64,000 nt of DNA, taken from assembly GCF_013366925.1 (NCBI RefSeq), contig NZ_JAALDK010000003.1, forward strand, positions 496,001-560,000. The letters run 5' to 3'. This document shows positions 1-9,715 of the stretch, in pieces. Numbering within the stretch: the first letter of the stretch is position 1; each line of letters starts with the position of its first letter. The position numbers and the translations under genes are program-made. The notes below the pieces were generated by a model. It had not been told where the DNA came from, did not search any database, and saw nothing but the letters and a program-made list of their open reading frames with translations. The DNA is from Paraburkholderia youngii. GTDB taxonomy: Bacteria; Pseudomonadota; Gammaproteobacteria; Burkholderiales; Burkholderiaceae.

Positions 1-175
1 CTGAATGGCCACCGCGCAACCTGCTGCGATTTGTCCGAACGCGTACCGCTCCGCATCTCAAAACTCGCACCATCGCGGGCATTGAATTCGACTGCGGCCC
101 AACGGGGTAGTTGTCGTTCGCATGAAGCTTCCCTGCCAGTACGGCCCCACGCCGTGCAGGCCCGCGAGCTCAAGC

Positions 176-524
176 AGGCTGACCATCGTCTTGCATGCGT
201 CGCGTTGTGACAGACGGGCATCGCGTTGCTCCCACGTTCTGCGGTAAGCCTCACGCGGGAACAGTGCGTCACGAAACGCGAGCCCCTTGAATGCCTGGGA
301 TTTGCGCTTCAGGGCGTCAATGAAGTGGCGGTAATCGAGCGCGTGCCGGTTGTCGTGCGCACGTGAGCCCCGAGCGGTGCTGTGGACCAGCACGCCGGAC
401 AGGTACGATCGCCGTAGATGCGCACGCCTATTCCTGTCGTCTCGGCCGCGAGTTCCTGCGGATGGTGCTTGCGCTTGTTTATGTAGAGGCGAACCTGTTG
501 GTCGGTGATGCGGGTTCCAGACAT
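176..524 (-). pseudogene. IS21-family istA transposase remnant
   Basis: The N-terminus in one frame (MSGTRITDQQVRLYINKR, start at 524) is typical of IS21-family IstA. A second frame carries the C-terminal part, with ALKRKSQAFKGLAFRDALF and a conserved stretch ending in SLLELA near 180. The middle of IstA, including most of the integrase core, is missing and the two parts are out of frame. It is therefore an internally deleted, frameshifted relic. No istB partner is visible. Beyond about 175 the frame is no longer IstA-like. Confidence 0.65.
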
Positions 525-569
525 GTGCTGACCGCTTCTTCTTTAAGAATCGATCAGCCATCCTATTGC

Positions 570-604
570 CCCACCGACGCGGCGCCGCCGGTGGGCCGTC
601 TTTT
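570..604 (+). terminator. probable rho-independent terminator hairpin
   Basis: A 7-bp inverted repeat (cccaccg at 570-576, cggtggg at 589-595) surrounds a GC-rich loop and is followed by ccgtctttt. The shape fits an intrinsic terminator reading rightwards. No intact gene ends here, so it may belong to a deleted upstream gene. Confidence 0.4.
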
Positions 605-975
605 CTGGCGGCTACGCCGCCTCCGACTCCTCACCACCGGCCGAAACAAACGTCAACGACCGGCCAAAGTGGCGCCCCCCAGTGGTGCTGGCTCGACTTT
701 TGCTCTTTGCTTCTCGTGAGTCATTAGGAGTGGATTGAATGAGGATTGAACACAAAATCAGATCTCACGGTGCTGCAGTCACAACCAGCGTTTTTGCGCA
801 CGCCCTACACGGTCAGGAAGGCGCGCGTCACGGGGGCGGCGCCCGCCGGCGGGACGTCATGGAACCGCGAGGCAGTTCTGGGCGGCAATGGGCGTACTTG
901 CATGGATTCGACCACGGCTGAGCCGTGCGAGGGCGTGCGCGTCGCGTTCTATCGGGCAACACCTACGGAGGCAGC
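605..975. other. leader region of the proteasome-type peptidase gene
   Basis: There is no recognisable gene here. A frame from a TTG at 746 stays open to a TGA at 977-979. That stop overlaps the ATG at 976 as ATGA, which would allow translational coupling, but the 77-residue product resembles nothing I know. A Shine-Dalgarno-like ggagg lies just before 976. Confidence 0.4.
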
Positions 976-1563
976 ATGACCTGCATTGTGGCGCTGACAG
1001 ATGGCAAGAAGGTTTACATGGGTGCGGATTCGGCAGGAGCGGGGGGGGGGGCCATCACCGTGCGCGCCGACCCCAAGATTTATCGGGTGGGACCGTTCCT
1101 GATCGGCTTCACCACATCCTTCAGGATGGGGCAGCTTCTGGGCCATAGTCTGACCGTCGCGCCGCGCCCTGAGGGCACCGATGTGTTCGCCTTCATGTGC
1201 ACGACGTTCATTGAGGCGGTACGCGCGTGCTTTACCCGCGGTGGGTTCGCGCGCAAGGACGGCGAACGCGAATGGGCTGGCACTTTTCTGGTTGGGTACA
1301 TGGGGCGCATCTTCCAGATTGGCGACGATTATCAGGTTGGTGAATGCGCCGTGAACTTCGATGCCTGTGGTAGCGGCGAACAGGCGGCGCTGGGCTCACT
1401 GCATACCACCGTCGGTATGCCGATGCGGCCAGACGTCAGACTCGAATGCGCCTTGGCCGCGGCGGCCGAATTTTCAATGGGAGTCCGTGGCCCGTTCCGG
1501 ATAGAAGTGCTGGACGGCCAGATCGCTCAACGATCGAACGAAGAAGAGGTAAGCGACGTTTGA
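976..1563 (+). CDS. proteasome/HslV-type Ntn-hydrolase peptidase
   Basis: The 195-aa product begins MTCIVAL. With Met removed, Thr1, Asp17 (GADS) and Lys33 (ADPK) fall exactly at the catalytic positions of the proteasome beta/HslV fold. A GSGEQAALG motif matches the conserved GSG motif near residue 130. This indicates an N-terminal-nucleophile threonine peptidase, probably self-assembling in the cytoplasm. The start at 976 is chosen because ggagg lies about 5 bp upstream and it exposes the Thr. An ORF from 925 would bury the Thr. There is no hslU or other ATPase nearby, and similar solo genes occur in phages and mobile islands. An 11-G run at 1041-1051 encodes part of the AGGGA stretch, a site prone to slippage. 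The fold call is confident; the substrate is unknown. Confidence 0.75.
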   Translation: MTCIVALTDGKKVYMGADSAGAGGGAITVRADPKIYRVGPFLIGFTTSFRMGQLLGHSLTVAPRPEGTDVFAFMCTTFIEAVRACFTRGGFARKDGEREWAGTFLVGYMGRIFQIGDDYQVGECAVNFDACGSGEQAALGSLHTTVGMPMRPDVRLECALAAAAEFSMGVRGPFRIEVLDGQIAQRSNEEEVSDV

Positions 1564-1663
1564 TCTACCAGTCGCCCACTTACCACGAAATGGGTGATGG
1601 TTGAGCCGCTCTTCGTGCAATGCCAGTTCCAACAGCTCGCACTGGGCGAGTCGGTCTTCAAAC

Positions 1664-2036
1664 GCGCGCCGACCATCACGCTCGACGGCTATGCCGCCTC
1701 GCACCGCGCGGTGCGCGAAATGAAGACCGATGGTCTGCTGCCTGAAGACACGAAGGTGCGGTCCTCAAAATATCTGAACAACGTGATCGGGCAAGACCAT
1801 CGCCACATCAAGTCCAGAACGAACGTGATGCCTGGGTCAAGCGATTCTGGAGCGCTGCGACCACGATTTCAGGAATCGAGTTGACGCATCGCATTCGCAA
1901 GGGGCAGTTCGATCTCGCAAAGCTCGGCCTCAAGCAGGCCGCTGCGCCCGCCGTATGGAATGCGGTCCTGTTTGATCGATAAGCCTTCCCACCTATATGA
2001 ACTTTCTCAACCCGCTTACCTATTTGCACCAGAACC
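1664..2036 (+). pseudogene. IS6-family transposase, 3' fragment with right end
   Basis: This encodes the C-terminal third of an IS6-family transposase ([19 protein letters not shown], then KYLNN and DHRHIK) and ends in the IS end at 2021-2036 (tatttgcaccagaacc). The 5' half is absent. A 1-nt deletion near 1833 moves the last 45 codons ([12 protein letters not shown] through NAVLFDR) out of frame. The copy at 3218-5788 carries the same deletion, so one was derived from the other after decay, or the family uses a frameshift here. Confidence 0.75.
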
Positions 2037-2141
2037 CGGGCCACCGTTCGACACCATACCGGGGATGGAATTTCGTCTCAAAAACCGAACCGTCCAAAAG
2101 TTCAATCGCCACTTACGGCACCCTCCGGAGCAACCAGATCC

Positions 2142-2963
2142 ATGCGAAGCATTTCCAAACACACCGCCGCGCTCCTTATCGCGGGCTACGCGACACTCGC
2201 TCACGCCGGTTTCCCGGAGGAGCCGGTCAAGCGTTTCGCAGCCGCTCAGGGTGCCAAGATCCAGCCGCCGATCCCTGGGTTCTTGTCCGTCGTCAAGGGC
2301 AGTGAAGTCTTTTTTGTGCGTGACGACTTCTCTGTCCTGAACACTGGCAACGTCATCAATCTGTGGACGAAGCAGAATCTGACGCAGGCGCTCGAGCGGG
2401 CGAACCGCCCCACGATCGATGTTGCACAACTCAACCTGAAGGATGCAATCCGGTTCGGTAACGGTTCGCGAAAGCTCTACGTCTTCTCGGACCCCGACTG
2501 TCCTTATTGCCGACGCCTCGATGGCGAACTCACCGAGCTGAAGGACGTCACGATCTATATCTTCCCGTTCCCGCTCGCCCAGTTGCGTCCGAACGCGCAC
2601 GGCGTGTCGGAGGCAGTCTGGTGCCAGTCGGATCGGGCGGCAGCATGGACCAAATATCAAGACCTTGCACGTGATGGTTTTTCGGGCCCGCCGCTCGATG
2701 CGGACCCGGAAGCGGACTATAAAAAGCGCTCAGCGCGCCTGATCTCTTCATGGCACGACTACCTCCACTCACGCCATCAGCCGGATCAGCCCACCTGCGA
2801 TAACCCGATCGCCCACAACCTCAGTTTCGGCGAGAAGTGGAATATCAGCGGCGTTCCGGCCCTGGTCTTCGAGGACGGAACCCTTGTCCCTGGTCTGATG
2901 CCCACTGCCCGCATCGAGGCGCAGCTGACCCAGTCCCACGCAAACCTGGCAGCATCCAAATGA
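2142..2963 (+). CDS. DsbC/DsbG-like periplasmic disulfide isomerase
   Basis: The 273-aa protein has a signal peptide (about residues 1-22, ending AHA). It has an N-terminal dimerisation-like region and a thioredoxin fold with the redox motif CPYC in FSDPDCPYCRRL, near residue 122. A cis-Pro-like SGVPALVF follows near residue 240. The expected role is reshuffling disulfides of exported proteins. DsbC-like proteins of this type often accompany type IV secretion genes on plasmids. None are visible here, so the conjugation link is inference. The stop overlaps the next start (ATGA at 2960), indicating an operon. Inverted IS6 pieces flank both genes. Confidence 0.8.
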   Translation: MRSISKHTAALLIAGYATLAHAGFPEEPVKRFAAAQGAKIQPPIPGFLSVVKGSEVFFVRDDFSVLNTGNVINLWTKQNLTQALERANRPTIDVAQLNLKDAIRFGNGSRKLYVFSDPDCPYCRRLDGELTELKDVTIYIFPFPLAQLRPNAHGVSEAVWCQSDRAAAWTKYQDLARDGFSGPPLDADPEADYKKRSARLISSWHDYLHSRHQPDQPTCDNPIAHNLSFGEKWNISGVPALVFEDGTLVPGLMPTARIEAQLTQSHANLAASK

Positions 2964-3184
2964 GCACGCTCAAATTTCGCCTTCTTAGCGCCGTTGCGGC
3001 GCCCGGTCGCCATACGGCGCTGCACGCTAGCCTCGTCACGCTGGTCGCCACGGCTGTCTTCATGATGCTAACAGCTGGTGACCTCGGTCCCTTGGCGCCG
3101 CTGATCATCGCCGCATCGTTCTATGTGATTTTCGCGGCGGTAGTAATCGAACTGGTTCTCGGGGGTTCCGGTGCAAATAGGTAA
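2960..3184 (+). CDS. small inner-membrane protein truncated by IS6
   Basis: This 74-aa frame starts at the ATG overlapping the dsbC-like stop. Two hydrophobic segments (about residues 22-40 and 46-66) predict a two-pass membrane protein. The last residues (GGSGANR) are read from the IS6 end that begins at 3164, so the native C-terminus has been lost. Translational coupling to the dsbC-like gene suggests a shared function. The family is not recognised; small conjugation membrane proteins look like this. Confidence 0.5.
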   Translation: MSTLKFRLLSAVAAPGRHTALHASLVTLVATAVFMMLTAGDLGPLAPLIIAASFYVIFAAVVIELVLGGSGANR

Positions 3185-3683
3185 GCGGGTTGAGAAAGGC
3201 CATATTGGTGGGAAGGCTTATCGATCAAACAGGACCGCATTCCATACGGCGGGCGCAGCGGCCTGCTTGAGGCCGAGCTTTGCGAGATCGAACTGCCCCT
3301 TGCGAATGCGATGCGTCAACTCGATTCCTGAAATCGTGGTCGCGGCGCTCCAGAATCGCTTGACCCAGGCATCACGTTCGTTCTGGACTTGATGTGGCGA
3401 TGGTCTTGCCCGATCACGTTGTTCAGATATTTTGAGGACCGCACCTTCGTGTCTTCAGGCAGCAGACCATCGGTCTTCATTTCGCGCACCGCGCGGTGCG
3501 AGGCGGCATAGCCGTCGAGCGTGATGGTCTCCGGCGGCTGGCCCTGACGCTTGATGGCCTTGCTGAAAAAAGCTTTGGCCGCAGCCACGTCGCGTCGGGC
3601 TCTGAGCACGAAGTCCACCGTCTGGCCAGCCCGATCCACTGCCCGGTACAGGTAGACCCACCTGCCGCGAATCTTCAGGTAGG

Positions 3684-5538
3684 GGTGAGTAGACCCGGGG
3701 AATTGCGCCCCGAGTCTCTCGCAGAACCGTGCGTAAACCTCTCGATTTACACGGCTCCCGTTATCCAACCTGTTTCCCCTGATACTGCCAGTGCGCGAAC
3801 TCTCGCGGGTACGCCTGCCTCATCTTGCGTAGCCACTCCTCACTGCACCGTTTGTGCCGTCGCAGTGTTTTGTACTTGCTGCTGAACCCAGCGCACGAGC
3901 TTTCGGTCGAGATACCGACTCAACTCATGCATGGCTGTCCGATGGAAAGCCCCGTAGTAGTTCCACCAGCCACATATCGTGGGATTACATCGCTCAGCGA
4001 GTTCGAACAGTGATTTCGACGTTTGGCGCTGCAACCGCCACCCCCGCACCGTCTGTCTCATCCGTTTCAGGGCGTCAGGACTGACTCCAGGTACAAAGCT
4101 GGTCGAGACCTGCCCGTGCCTGGTCAACACCCTTCGCGGACGAAACTGAAAGCCCAGAAATGTGAAGGTCACATTCGGGTAGGTTTGGGTGCGACTTCTG
4201 TCCTTGCAATACACGATCTTTGACTTTTCAGGATGCATCGTCAACCCACATTCCGCCAGCCGCGAGGCAATGGCGTGCATAACCTCTTGTGCCTGCTCCT
4301 GGCTACGGCAATGGACCACCGCATCATCGGCATAGCGCGCAAAGGGACACTGCGGGAAGTGACGCTGTATCCAGACGTCAAACGCATAGTGCATGAACAG
4401 ATTCATCAGGATCGGACTGACCACTCCCCCCTGCGGGGTACCGCGGTCCCGCGGCAAGCGGGTACCCTGTGCAGTTTCGAATGGCGCAGTCAGCCACCTC
4501 TCGATGTACATCAGGATCCAGTCCTCTTTGATGTGTTTGCGTACCGCTTTTAGCAAGAGGCCATGATCGATTTGATCAAAGGCCGCCTTGATATCAAACT
4601 CCACCAGCCAGTCGAACTTCCAGCACCTTTGTCGGGTGATGGCGACCGCCTGCCTGGCCGATTTCCCGGGCCGGTAACCATACGAATCCGCATGGAATAG
4701 TGGATCGAGAATCGGCTCAATGAGGAGCTTGACCGCAGTCTGCGCCACACGGTCACTCACCGTGGGCACGCCCAACTTGCGAATACCGCCCGTTGCCTTT
4801 GGAATCTCAACTTGCTTGACCGGTGGCGGGAAGTACGACCCCGACGACATCCGATTCCACAGCTTGAACAGATTCTTCGGCAGGTCCTGCTCGAACATCT
4901 CGATAGTTTCATCATCGATGCCGGCAGCACCCCGGTTGGCCTTCACTCGCTGGTACGCCTCCCAGATCGTTCGCTTGGCAATGTCATAAGTTTTCGTTGA
5001 TGTCATGTCACTCCTCCCCGACAAGCAGGTTGGTGACCTTCGTCAACCGGATAACGCTGCCCCTTCGCTCCACCCTCATTACAAGGGCTTCAACACTACT
5101 ACGGGCAGCTCCGCCCCTCGTTGCGGCATCGGTATTCTTCCTCATGGTGTTAGCCATTTGTCATTTCCCTTTCCATCCGCAACAAGGTTCTCACGTTCCA
5201 TACCGAAGCCTGTATTGAGCTCATGCCGCCTCTACGCCGGCTGCCGCCAGGTCCGTAAACAGGTCTCGTCCTGACTGATCCTGGAGCGACGAAATGACCC
5301 CAGTTTTGACAGCACCTTAACGAATTAACGACGCATCATCGAACGGTTTGCTTTCGCTCATCTTCTCAACACATACCTGCCATCCTTATGGATGACTTTT
5401 CCACGGTCGCTCACCACCACGCCTTTTGAGCGCAGCAGCACCGGGCGGTTTGAAGCCTGCTCCTGCAAGCCGGCTTCGGGAGGCCTACTCCCATCTTCAG
5501 TACAGCACCACAAGCTTTCGCTTGTGTTCGTGACACAC
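3684..5538 (-). mobile_element. group II intron Y, copy 1
   Basis: The intron starts GTGTGTCACG at 5538 and ends about 3684 (plus or minus 1 nt). A 34-nt domain V (GAGCCG ... CGGTTC) lies at 3724-3757 with a domain VI stem after it. The ORF for the maturase/reverse transcriptase sits in domain IV. Length is 1855 nt. A copy that appears identical is at 14415-16269. Both lie after the same codon of an IS6 transposase, as expected for retrohoming to a shared target. Confidence 0.9.
3840..5006 (-). CDS. ltrA: group II intron reverse transcriptase/maturase (intron Y, copy 1)
   Basis: The 388-aa intron-encoded protein carries the reverse-transcriptase blocks. These include GIDDETIEMFE, LGVPTVSDRVAQTA, EFDIKAAFDQIDH, GTPQGGVVSPILMNLFMHY and the catalytic YADD (FARYADDAVV, about residue 235). 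A maturase (X) region ends near NPTICGWWNYYGAFH. No HNH endonuclease domain is visible after it. The ATG at 5006 is preferred to the upstream TTG because ggaggag precedes it by 6 nt. The protein should assist splicing of its own intron and drive retrohoming. It is intact, and the protein from the second copy is identical. Confidence 0.92.
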   Translation of the reverse strand: MTSTKTYDIAKRTIWEAYQRVKANRGAAGIDDETIEMFEQDLPKNLFKLWNRMSSGSYFPPPVKQVEIPKATGGIRKLGVPTVSDRVAQTAVKLLIEPILDPLFHADSYGYRPGKSARQAVAITRQRCWKFDWLVEFDIKAAFDQIDHGLLLKAVRKHIKEDWILMYIERWLTAPFETAQGTRLPRDRGTPQGGVVSPILMNLFMHYAFDVWIQRHFPQCPFARYADDAVVHCRSQEQAQEVMHAIASRLAECGLTMHPEKSKIVYCKDRSRTQTYPNVTFTFLGFQFRPRRVLTRHGQVSTSFVPGVSPDALKRMRQTVRGWRLQRQTSKSLFELAERCNPTICGWWNYYGAFHRTAMHELSRYLDRKLVRWVQQQVQNTATAQTVQ

Positions 5539-5856
5539 TCTCATCGACTCGCCACGAGCGACCCGCAGGTGTAGCAAAGCGGTTCCAGCGTTTGACGAAA
5601 TCGGATGTATAACGCCTCACTCAGCGCAGAATCGTCGTGTGAGCCAGCGACAATCGCCGTTCGGCCATCATCCCGACCAGATCGCGAAAGCAGAGCTTGT
5701 AGCGCAGGTACCAGCGAACGCACAGGATGATCTGCCGAACAAAATGGCGTCCGCCGAACAACCTCTCCGGACTCTTCAGCTTGCTCATCGCGGCTCGTCG
5801 GTTCGTTTTGTTCCGACAACTCGGACCCATTCGCCGGCCATATTTGCACCAGAGCT

Positions 5857-6230
5857 CAAATAGGTAGCGTGGTCGAAATAATCTTTATAGATCTGAATAC
5901 CGTCACCTTTTCTCATTGGACAGAAAACGATAGACGCGGAGTGTCGCACCTACGACCTTCCGCGTCTTCATTGTCGACTTTGTTCGTCGCTTACAAACGA
6001 GGAATATCGATCCGCGCGCTTATCTGGCTGTTGGCACGATCATCGCTGTTCGATCCCGGGATCTTAGAGGCCCAGTTCCACACCTTCTGCATTCCAGAAG
6101 ATGGGAGAACAGCACCGTCACGATCCGTGCATGACCAGCACACACTGCATTCACCTATGGCGTGGATAACACACGTACAGGTAATAGTGCATTTTCTTTT
6201 ACATGTTTGGACAGTCCGAAAGGAAGGCAC
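5857..6230. other. intergenic region
   Basis: No coding or RNA feature recognised. The stretch right after the IS6 end repeats a caaatagg motif resembling inner IS6 end sequence. The 3' part is the upstream region of the exported protein gene and includes aggaagg before its ATG. Confidence 0.4.
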
Positions 6231-6779
6231 ATGATGAGCGTTAGACGTGCGGCATCCCATTTTCTAACGACAGCCATCTTCGCGACCGCACTAACGATGG
6301 CGGGGCCAGTTCATGCGGCTGGAAAAAGTGGCGAAGCATTCGTCGTACTGAAATACATCAGTAGCGTGCTCCGAAATGGTTCTCCAGATCCCAGCATGGA
6401 ACACAGGGCGTTCTGCGCCAAGAAACTGAGCGAACCGGCCACTCACTATCACGACATGAAGGTCGCGACCAAGTACGACGTAGTCGGCGACGAGCAATCG
6501 GCGAAGTCGAACTTCCCTTCGCCTGTGAGCACCCAGCCGCTGGAGCTGACTGTCGATTTACATCCACTTGGGATTGAAGGGAAATATGCATTCGGAGCCT
6601 TCAGACCTTCGCCTGTTCCGGATGACTACGTCCTCTTTTCCATGTCGCTGGAGTTCAAGGACCCAACGAGCACCTTCCTGATCATCAATGAGAACAAGCC
6701 CTTTAATTGCGTGATCTCAAGCGCCTCAGACCCCTTCACGCGGATCGAAAGCGGCAAGTTCGCTGTCGACTCGAAGTGA
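6231..6779 (+). CDS. exported protein of unknown function
   Basis: The 182-aa product starts at ATG 6231 behind a good ribosome site (aggaagg). It has a clear signal peptide (MMSVRRAASHFLTTAIF..., cleavage likely after VHA, about residue 29). The mature part has two Cys (AFCAKK and FNCVISS) that could form a disulfide, and no membrane segment. I do not recognise a family. It stands alone between an IS6 and an IS5 remnant. Base composition is a little lower in GC than the IS DNA around it. Confidence 0.65.
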   Translation: MMSVRRAASHFLTTAIFATALTMAGPVHAAGKSGEAFVVLKYISSVLRNGSPDPSMEHRAFCAKKLSEPATHYHDMKVATKYDVVGDEQSAKSNFPSPVSTQPLELTVDLHPLGIEGKYAFGAFRPSPVPDDYVLFSMSLEFKDPTSTFLIINENKPFNCVISSASDPFTRIESGKFAVDSK

Positions 6780-6789
6780 GAGGTATTCT

Positions 6790-7338
6790 CGGCTCTGGTT
6801 TAGAGCGTTTGCGGGGCTGGCAATTCAGACCCGACTGCCGGAATGGCATCGAGCGTGGGCTCGAATGCCATCGCGTCGTGTCGGTTGGCGCCCGTGACCG
6901 TGATGGCCAGTGGAATGCCGCGCGCGTCCACAACGATGTGCCGTTTGGACCCGAGCTTTCCCCGGTCTGTCGGGTTGGGGCCGGTTTCCTGGCCCCCGGG
7001 GGCTGGCAACACTGGCAGCATCGAGGCTCGCCCGTTCCCGATCAATCTGGTCGTGCTCACGCAACCGGCGAAGCATTGCCAGATGCAGTTGCTCCCACAC
7101 GCCTGCGGCCTGCCAGTCTCGTAGCCGTCGCCAGCATGTCATGCCGCTGCCGAAACCCAGTTCCTGCGGCAGGTCTTCCCATGGGATGCCCGTTTGCAGG
7201 ACATACAGGATGCCGTTCAGTGCTGCGCGGTCGTCAACTGTGCGCCGACGGTCGCCTTTGCGGTGACGGCGTAAATGCCGGAATCGACAGTTCCAGGGCC
7301 GCCCACAGTTCGTTCCTGATTTTTCTTCTGGACATGCG
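6790..7338 (-). pseudogene. IS5-family transposase, 5' part only
   Basis: Frames together encode a start near 7338 (SRRKIRNELWAALELS), then SGMTCWRRLRDWQAAGVWEQL, then TGPNPTDRGKLGSKRHIVVD and NRHDAMAFEPTLDAIPAV. This is the arrangement of two-frame IS5-family (IS427-like) transposases. The last third, with the final catalytic residues, is missing at about 6790, and at least two frameshifts are present. It is a dead fragment. Confidence 0.7.
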
Positions 7339-7529
7339 CCCAGGATACGAAACCTATGGCTTGATGTCCAGGTTGTGTTAGCCGCTATAAACGATGCCGG
7401 CGTGTCGGCGCCGCGCTGGAAGAGGAGGGAATGGCTTGATCCAACAGCTGACTATTGAGAGGCACATCACACTCCGCTCGAGACGATCCCAGTGGACTTG
7501 CCCCTGCATGACCGGACACACGGTCACGC

Positions 7530-8372
7530 TTAGGTTGGAGAATTTGCTTGCTGGCGAAACTCGCGTGGCGAGCGGTATTTCAGGGCGCTGTGCGGATGTG
7601 ACTCGTTGTAGTGGTCGAACGCAATGGCCAAGTTCTGCAACGCCGTTCTGGCGTCGGGCTTGGGCATCCACGAAACGTAGTCACGCTTCATCGTTTTGAC
7701 GAAACTCTCGGCCATTCCGTTGCTCTGCGGCCTTCGCACAGGTGTCGTGACGGGCTTCAAACCGATTTTCTGCGAGAACGTCAGCGTCTCGTCGGCAATG
7801 TAGCAGGAACCGTTGTCGCTCAGCCACTCGATTTCGCTCTCAGCCTTCAACGCACCGGCGAAACGGTTCTCGACAGCCTGAAGCATCACGTCGCGCACCA
7901 TGTCGCCGGTGTAGCCGCCCGTCGTCGCAGCCCAGCTCATGGTTTCCCGGTCGCAGCAGTCCAGTGCAAACATGACGCGTAAGGGGGCACCGTCGTCGCA
8001 GCGGAATTCGAAACCGTCCGAACACCAGCGGGCGTTGCTGCTGTCTACCGCGACCTTGCCGTCGTGCCGACGCGTAGACGGGGCATGACGCGGTCGGCGT
8101 TCGAGCAGCAGGCCGTGGCTACGCATGACGCGATACACCCGCTTTACATTGACACGCGGTTGGCCCAGCGCATTCCGGTTTCGCCTCAGCAGCGCCCATG
8201 CGCGCCGGTAGCCATAGGTGGGCAGGTCGGCGACCAGCTCTTGAAGTTCGGTGACGAGCGGCACGTCATCCAGAACGGGCGTCTTGCGCCGGTCGACCCA
8301 TTCAGCGGGGCGCTTCGATTTGACCGCGAGATTCGAGCGCGACACACCCAGGACTTCACAGACCGTCTTCAT
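7530..8372 (-). CDS. IS3-family (IS2-like) transposase OrfB
   Basis: This 280-aa integrase-type protein has a DDE core. A first Asp lies in FALDCCDRE, a second in WLSDNGSCY, and the Glu in the [15 protein letters not shown] block near residue 220. A C-terminal [11 protein letters not shown] stretch follows. It overlaps OrfA by 4 nt. In the IS2 group a programmed -1 frameshift produces the OrfAB fusion that cuts and joins the element. The frame is uninterrupted and looks functional. Confidence 0.85.
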   Translation of the reverse strand: MKTVCEVLGVSRSNLAVKSKRPAEWVDRRKTPVLDDVPLVTELQELVADLPTYGYRRAWALLRRNRNALGQPRVNVKRVYRVMRSHGLLLERRPRHAPSTRRHDGKVAVDSSNARWCSDGFEFRCDDGAPLRVMFALDCCDRETMSWAATTGGYTGDMVRDVMLQAVENRFAGALKAESEIEWLSDNGSCYIADETLTFSQKIGLKPVTTPVRRPQSNGMAESFVKTMKRDYVSWMPKPDARTALQNLAIAFDHYNESHPHSALKYRSPREFRQQANSPT

Positions 8373-8671
8373 CGGTCGTCCCCCCGCGGCAATGGTGAGC
8401 GCGCAATCAATTTTTTTGCTCGACCGTACTCCACTGCTTCACGGAGAATTTCCACTTCCATTGTTTTCTTGCCCAGCAGCCGCTGAAGTTCGCGAATCTG
8501 CTTCATCGCCTCGGCCAGGTCCGAGGCCGGCACCACCTGTTCACCGGCGCTGACAGCCGACAGGCTTCCGTCCTGATAGAGCTTGCGCCAGGCAAAGACC
8601 TGATTGGCATTCACTTGGTGGCGACGGACAACTCCCGAAACCGTGGCTCCGGGCTCAAAAGTCTCGCGCAC
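8369..8671 (-). CDS. IS3-family (IS2-like) transposase OrfA
   Basis: This encodes the helix-turn-helix region ([21 protein letters not shown]), a leucine-zipper-like segment ([20 protein letters not shown]) and the usual end [14 protein letters not shown]. The open part begins at a GTG. The expected upstream start (ATG near 8756, [13 protein letters not shown]) is in another frame, so a 1-nt indel near 8690 may have damaged the N-terminus. The protein otherwise matches OrfA length and order. Confidence 0.7.
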   Translation of the reverse strand: MRETFEPGATVSGVVRRHQVNANQVFAWRKLYQDGSLSAVSAGEQVVPASDLAEAMKQIRELQRLLGKKTMEVEILREAVEYGRAKKLIARSPLPRGDDR

Positions 8672-8804
8672 TATCGCGAGCTTCTCTTCGACAGAACGCC
8701 GGCGGCGCTGCTCCGGCTGGGTTCGACAGGTTCCACGTTGTGACTGGGCTTAAACATAGGCAGAAGACTACCTCATAATTTAAGCGTTACCTCGTGTCCG
8801 GTTT

Positions 8805-9715
8805 TCGCAGGGGGCGGCCCACCCAGGATCTGCTTTACGCAATGCGGGCAACTTCGCTACCGATCTTCGATCGAAAAATCGTTGTTGCGAGGACTGCAGG
8901 TATCGTTATTCCCTCAAGACGCGCTAGCCGAATTAGGTGTGCACATTAGCGCATCTGTAAGCAACTTTAGCGGGAACATGTGAGCTGCAACATATTCTTG
9001 GTGGAATCGAGACCATGCATATGATCCGCAAAGCTCAGGTGAACGATGGAGATATGGCACACTTTCTCCCGTCCAGCAACTCTACTCGCTCTTTGCATAA
9101 ATAGTCCTATTTTGTTCGTCTACCCATGGCGCGAGAAGATGGTGACCAAGGCGTCAAGCCGACGTTGTGTTAGCGACTCCTCGCGGAAATGAAGCGATTT
9201 TGTTGCGGTAACGACAAATATTGTCCGGTTTGTCTGCCTTGTCTGTTGGCGCCATCGGTGAATGGCTTTAAGCGTGTTTGATGGTCTCTGGTTTTCTACT
9301 GGCACTGGCTTATTGGTATGGATTTCGCGTACAAGCAAAGGACTTAAAGTACTTTTTCAGAAATATGTTAATTGCGTGAAAATCAGACGGTAAATTCGGC
9401 TGCACGCGGAGTGCTCAATGATACCTAGCAGCACGGCCCAGCGGAATTTACCGAAACCACCGCCATGTCCAGTTCGACGCCAGGCAATCACCGGGCTAAT
9501 TAGGATCCCGCAAGCGCTAGTGATGTGTGTCGGAGTCTAGTCGTGATCGCAGTAATAATGACCTCGGGCTAGGGCATATTAATGTTCAGCGGGGACGTCG
9601 CCAACCCGTACGCCATGCGCCTGTCCTTGATAACCATGACGAAAATCTGGCGATTTCTGTGTCACCGCCTCGTTTTTGCGAAAAAGCACGAGGCTCAACC
9701 ACTCAGGAGATTACC
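8805..9715. other. long intergenic region
   Basis: About 0.9 kb without a supported gene. One short minus frame (9120-9338, 72 codons) is open but resembles nothing. The segment is AT-richer than its surroundings. A ribosome site (aggaga at 9704-9709) at its right edge serves the next gene. Confidence 0.4.

Larger units (their letters stand above)
3218..5788 (-). pseudogene. IS6-family transposase split by intron Y1
   Basis: The 5' part (5788 to 5539) encodes MSKLKSPERLFGG, then VILCVRWYLRYKL-like residues up to SWRVDE. The 3' part (3683 to 3218) encodes [16 protein letters not shown] onward. Splicing GATGAGA to CCTACCTGAAG restores VDETYLKIRG, so the intron sits directly after the codons of the first catalytic Asp region. 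Two further lesions are a TGA for the expected Trp at 5619-5621 and a 1-nt deletion in the 3' part. The gene is inactive even if the intron splices. Confidence 0.75.
3164..5856 (-). mobile_element. IS6-family element (IS6-A) carrying a group II intron
   Basis: The ends are ggttccggtgcaaatagg at 3164 and the inverse tatttgcaccagagct ending at 5856. Removing the 1855-nt intron leaves about 840 bp, normal for IS6. The 8-bp flanks (ttctcggg and caaatagg) do not match, so no target duplication is visible. That fits co-integrate formation or later recombination. Confidence 0.7.
7509..8804 (-). mobile_element. IS2-like element (IS3 family)
   Basis: Inverted ends are visible: accggacacacggtcacgct from 7511, and the inverse of accggacacgaggtaacgct ending near 8803. 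The length of about 1.3 kb and the orfA/orfB layout match IS2-type members of the IS3 family. A related, less complete copy is at 47445-48545. I could not fix a target duplication. Confidence 0.75.

Noticed and set aside
739..979. Small plus-strand frames before the proteasome-type gene
   Set aside because: Two overlapping frames compete, the better one needs a TTG start, and neither resembles a family. Only the overlapping stop is suggestive.
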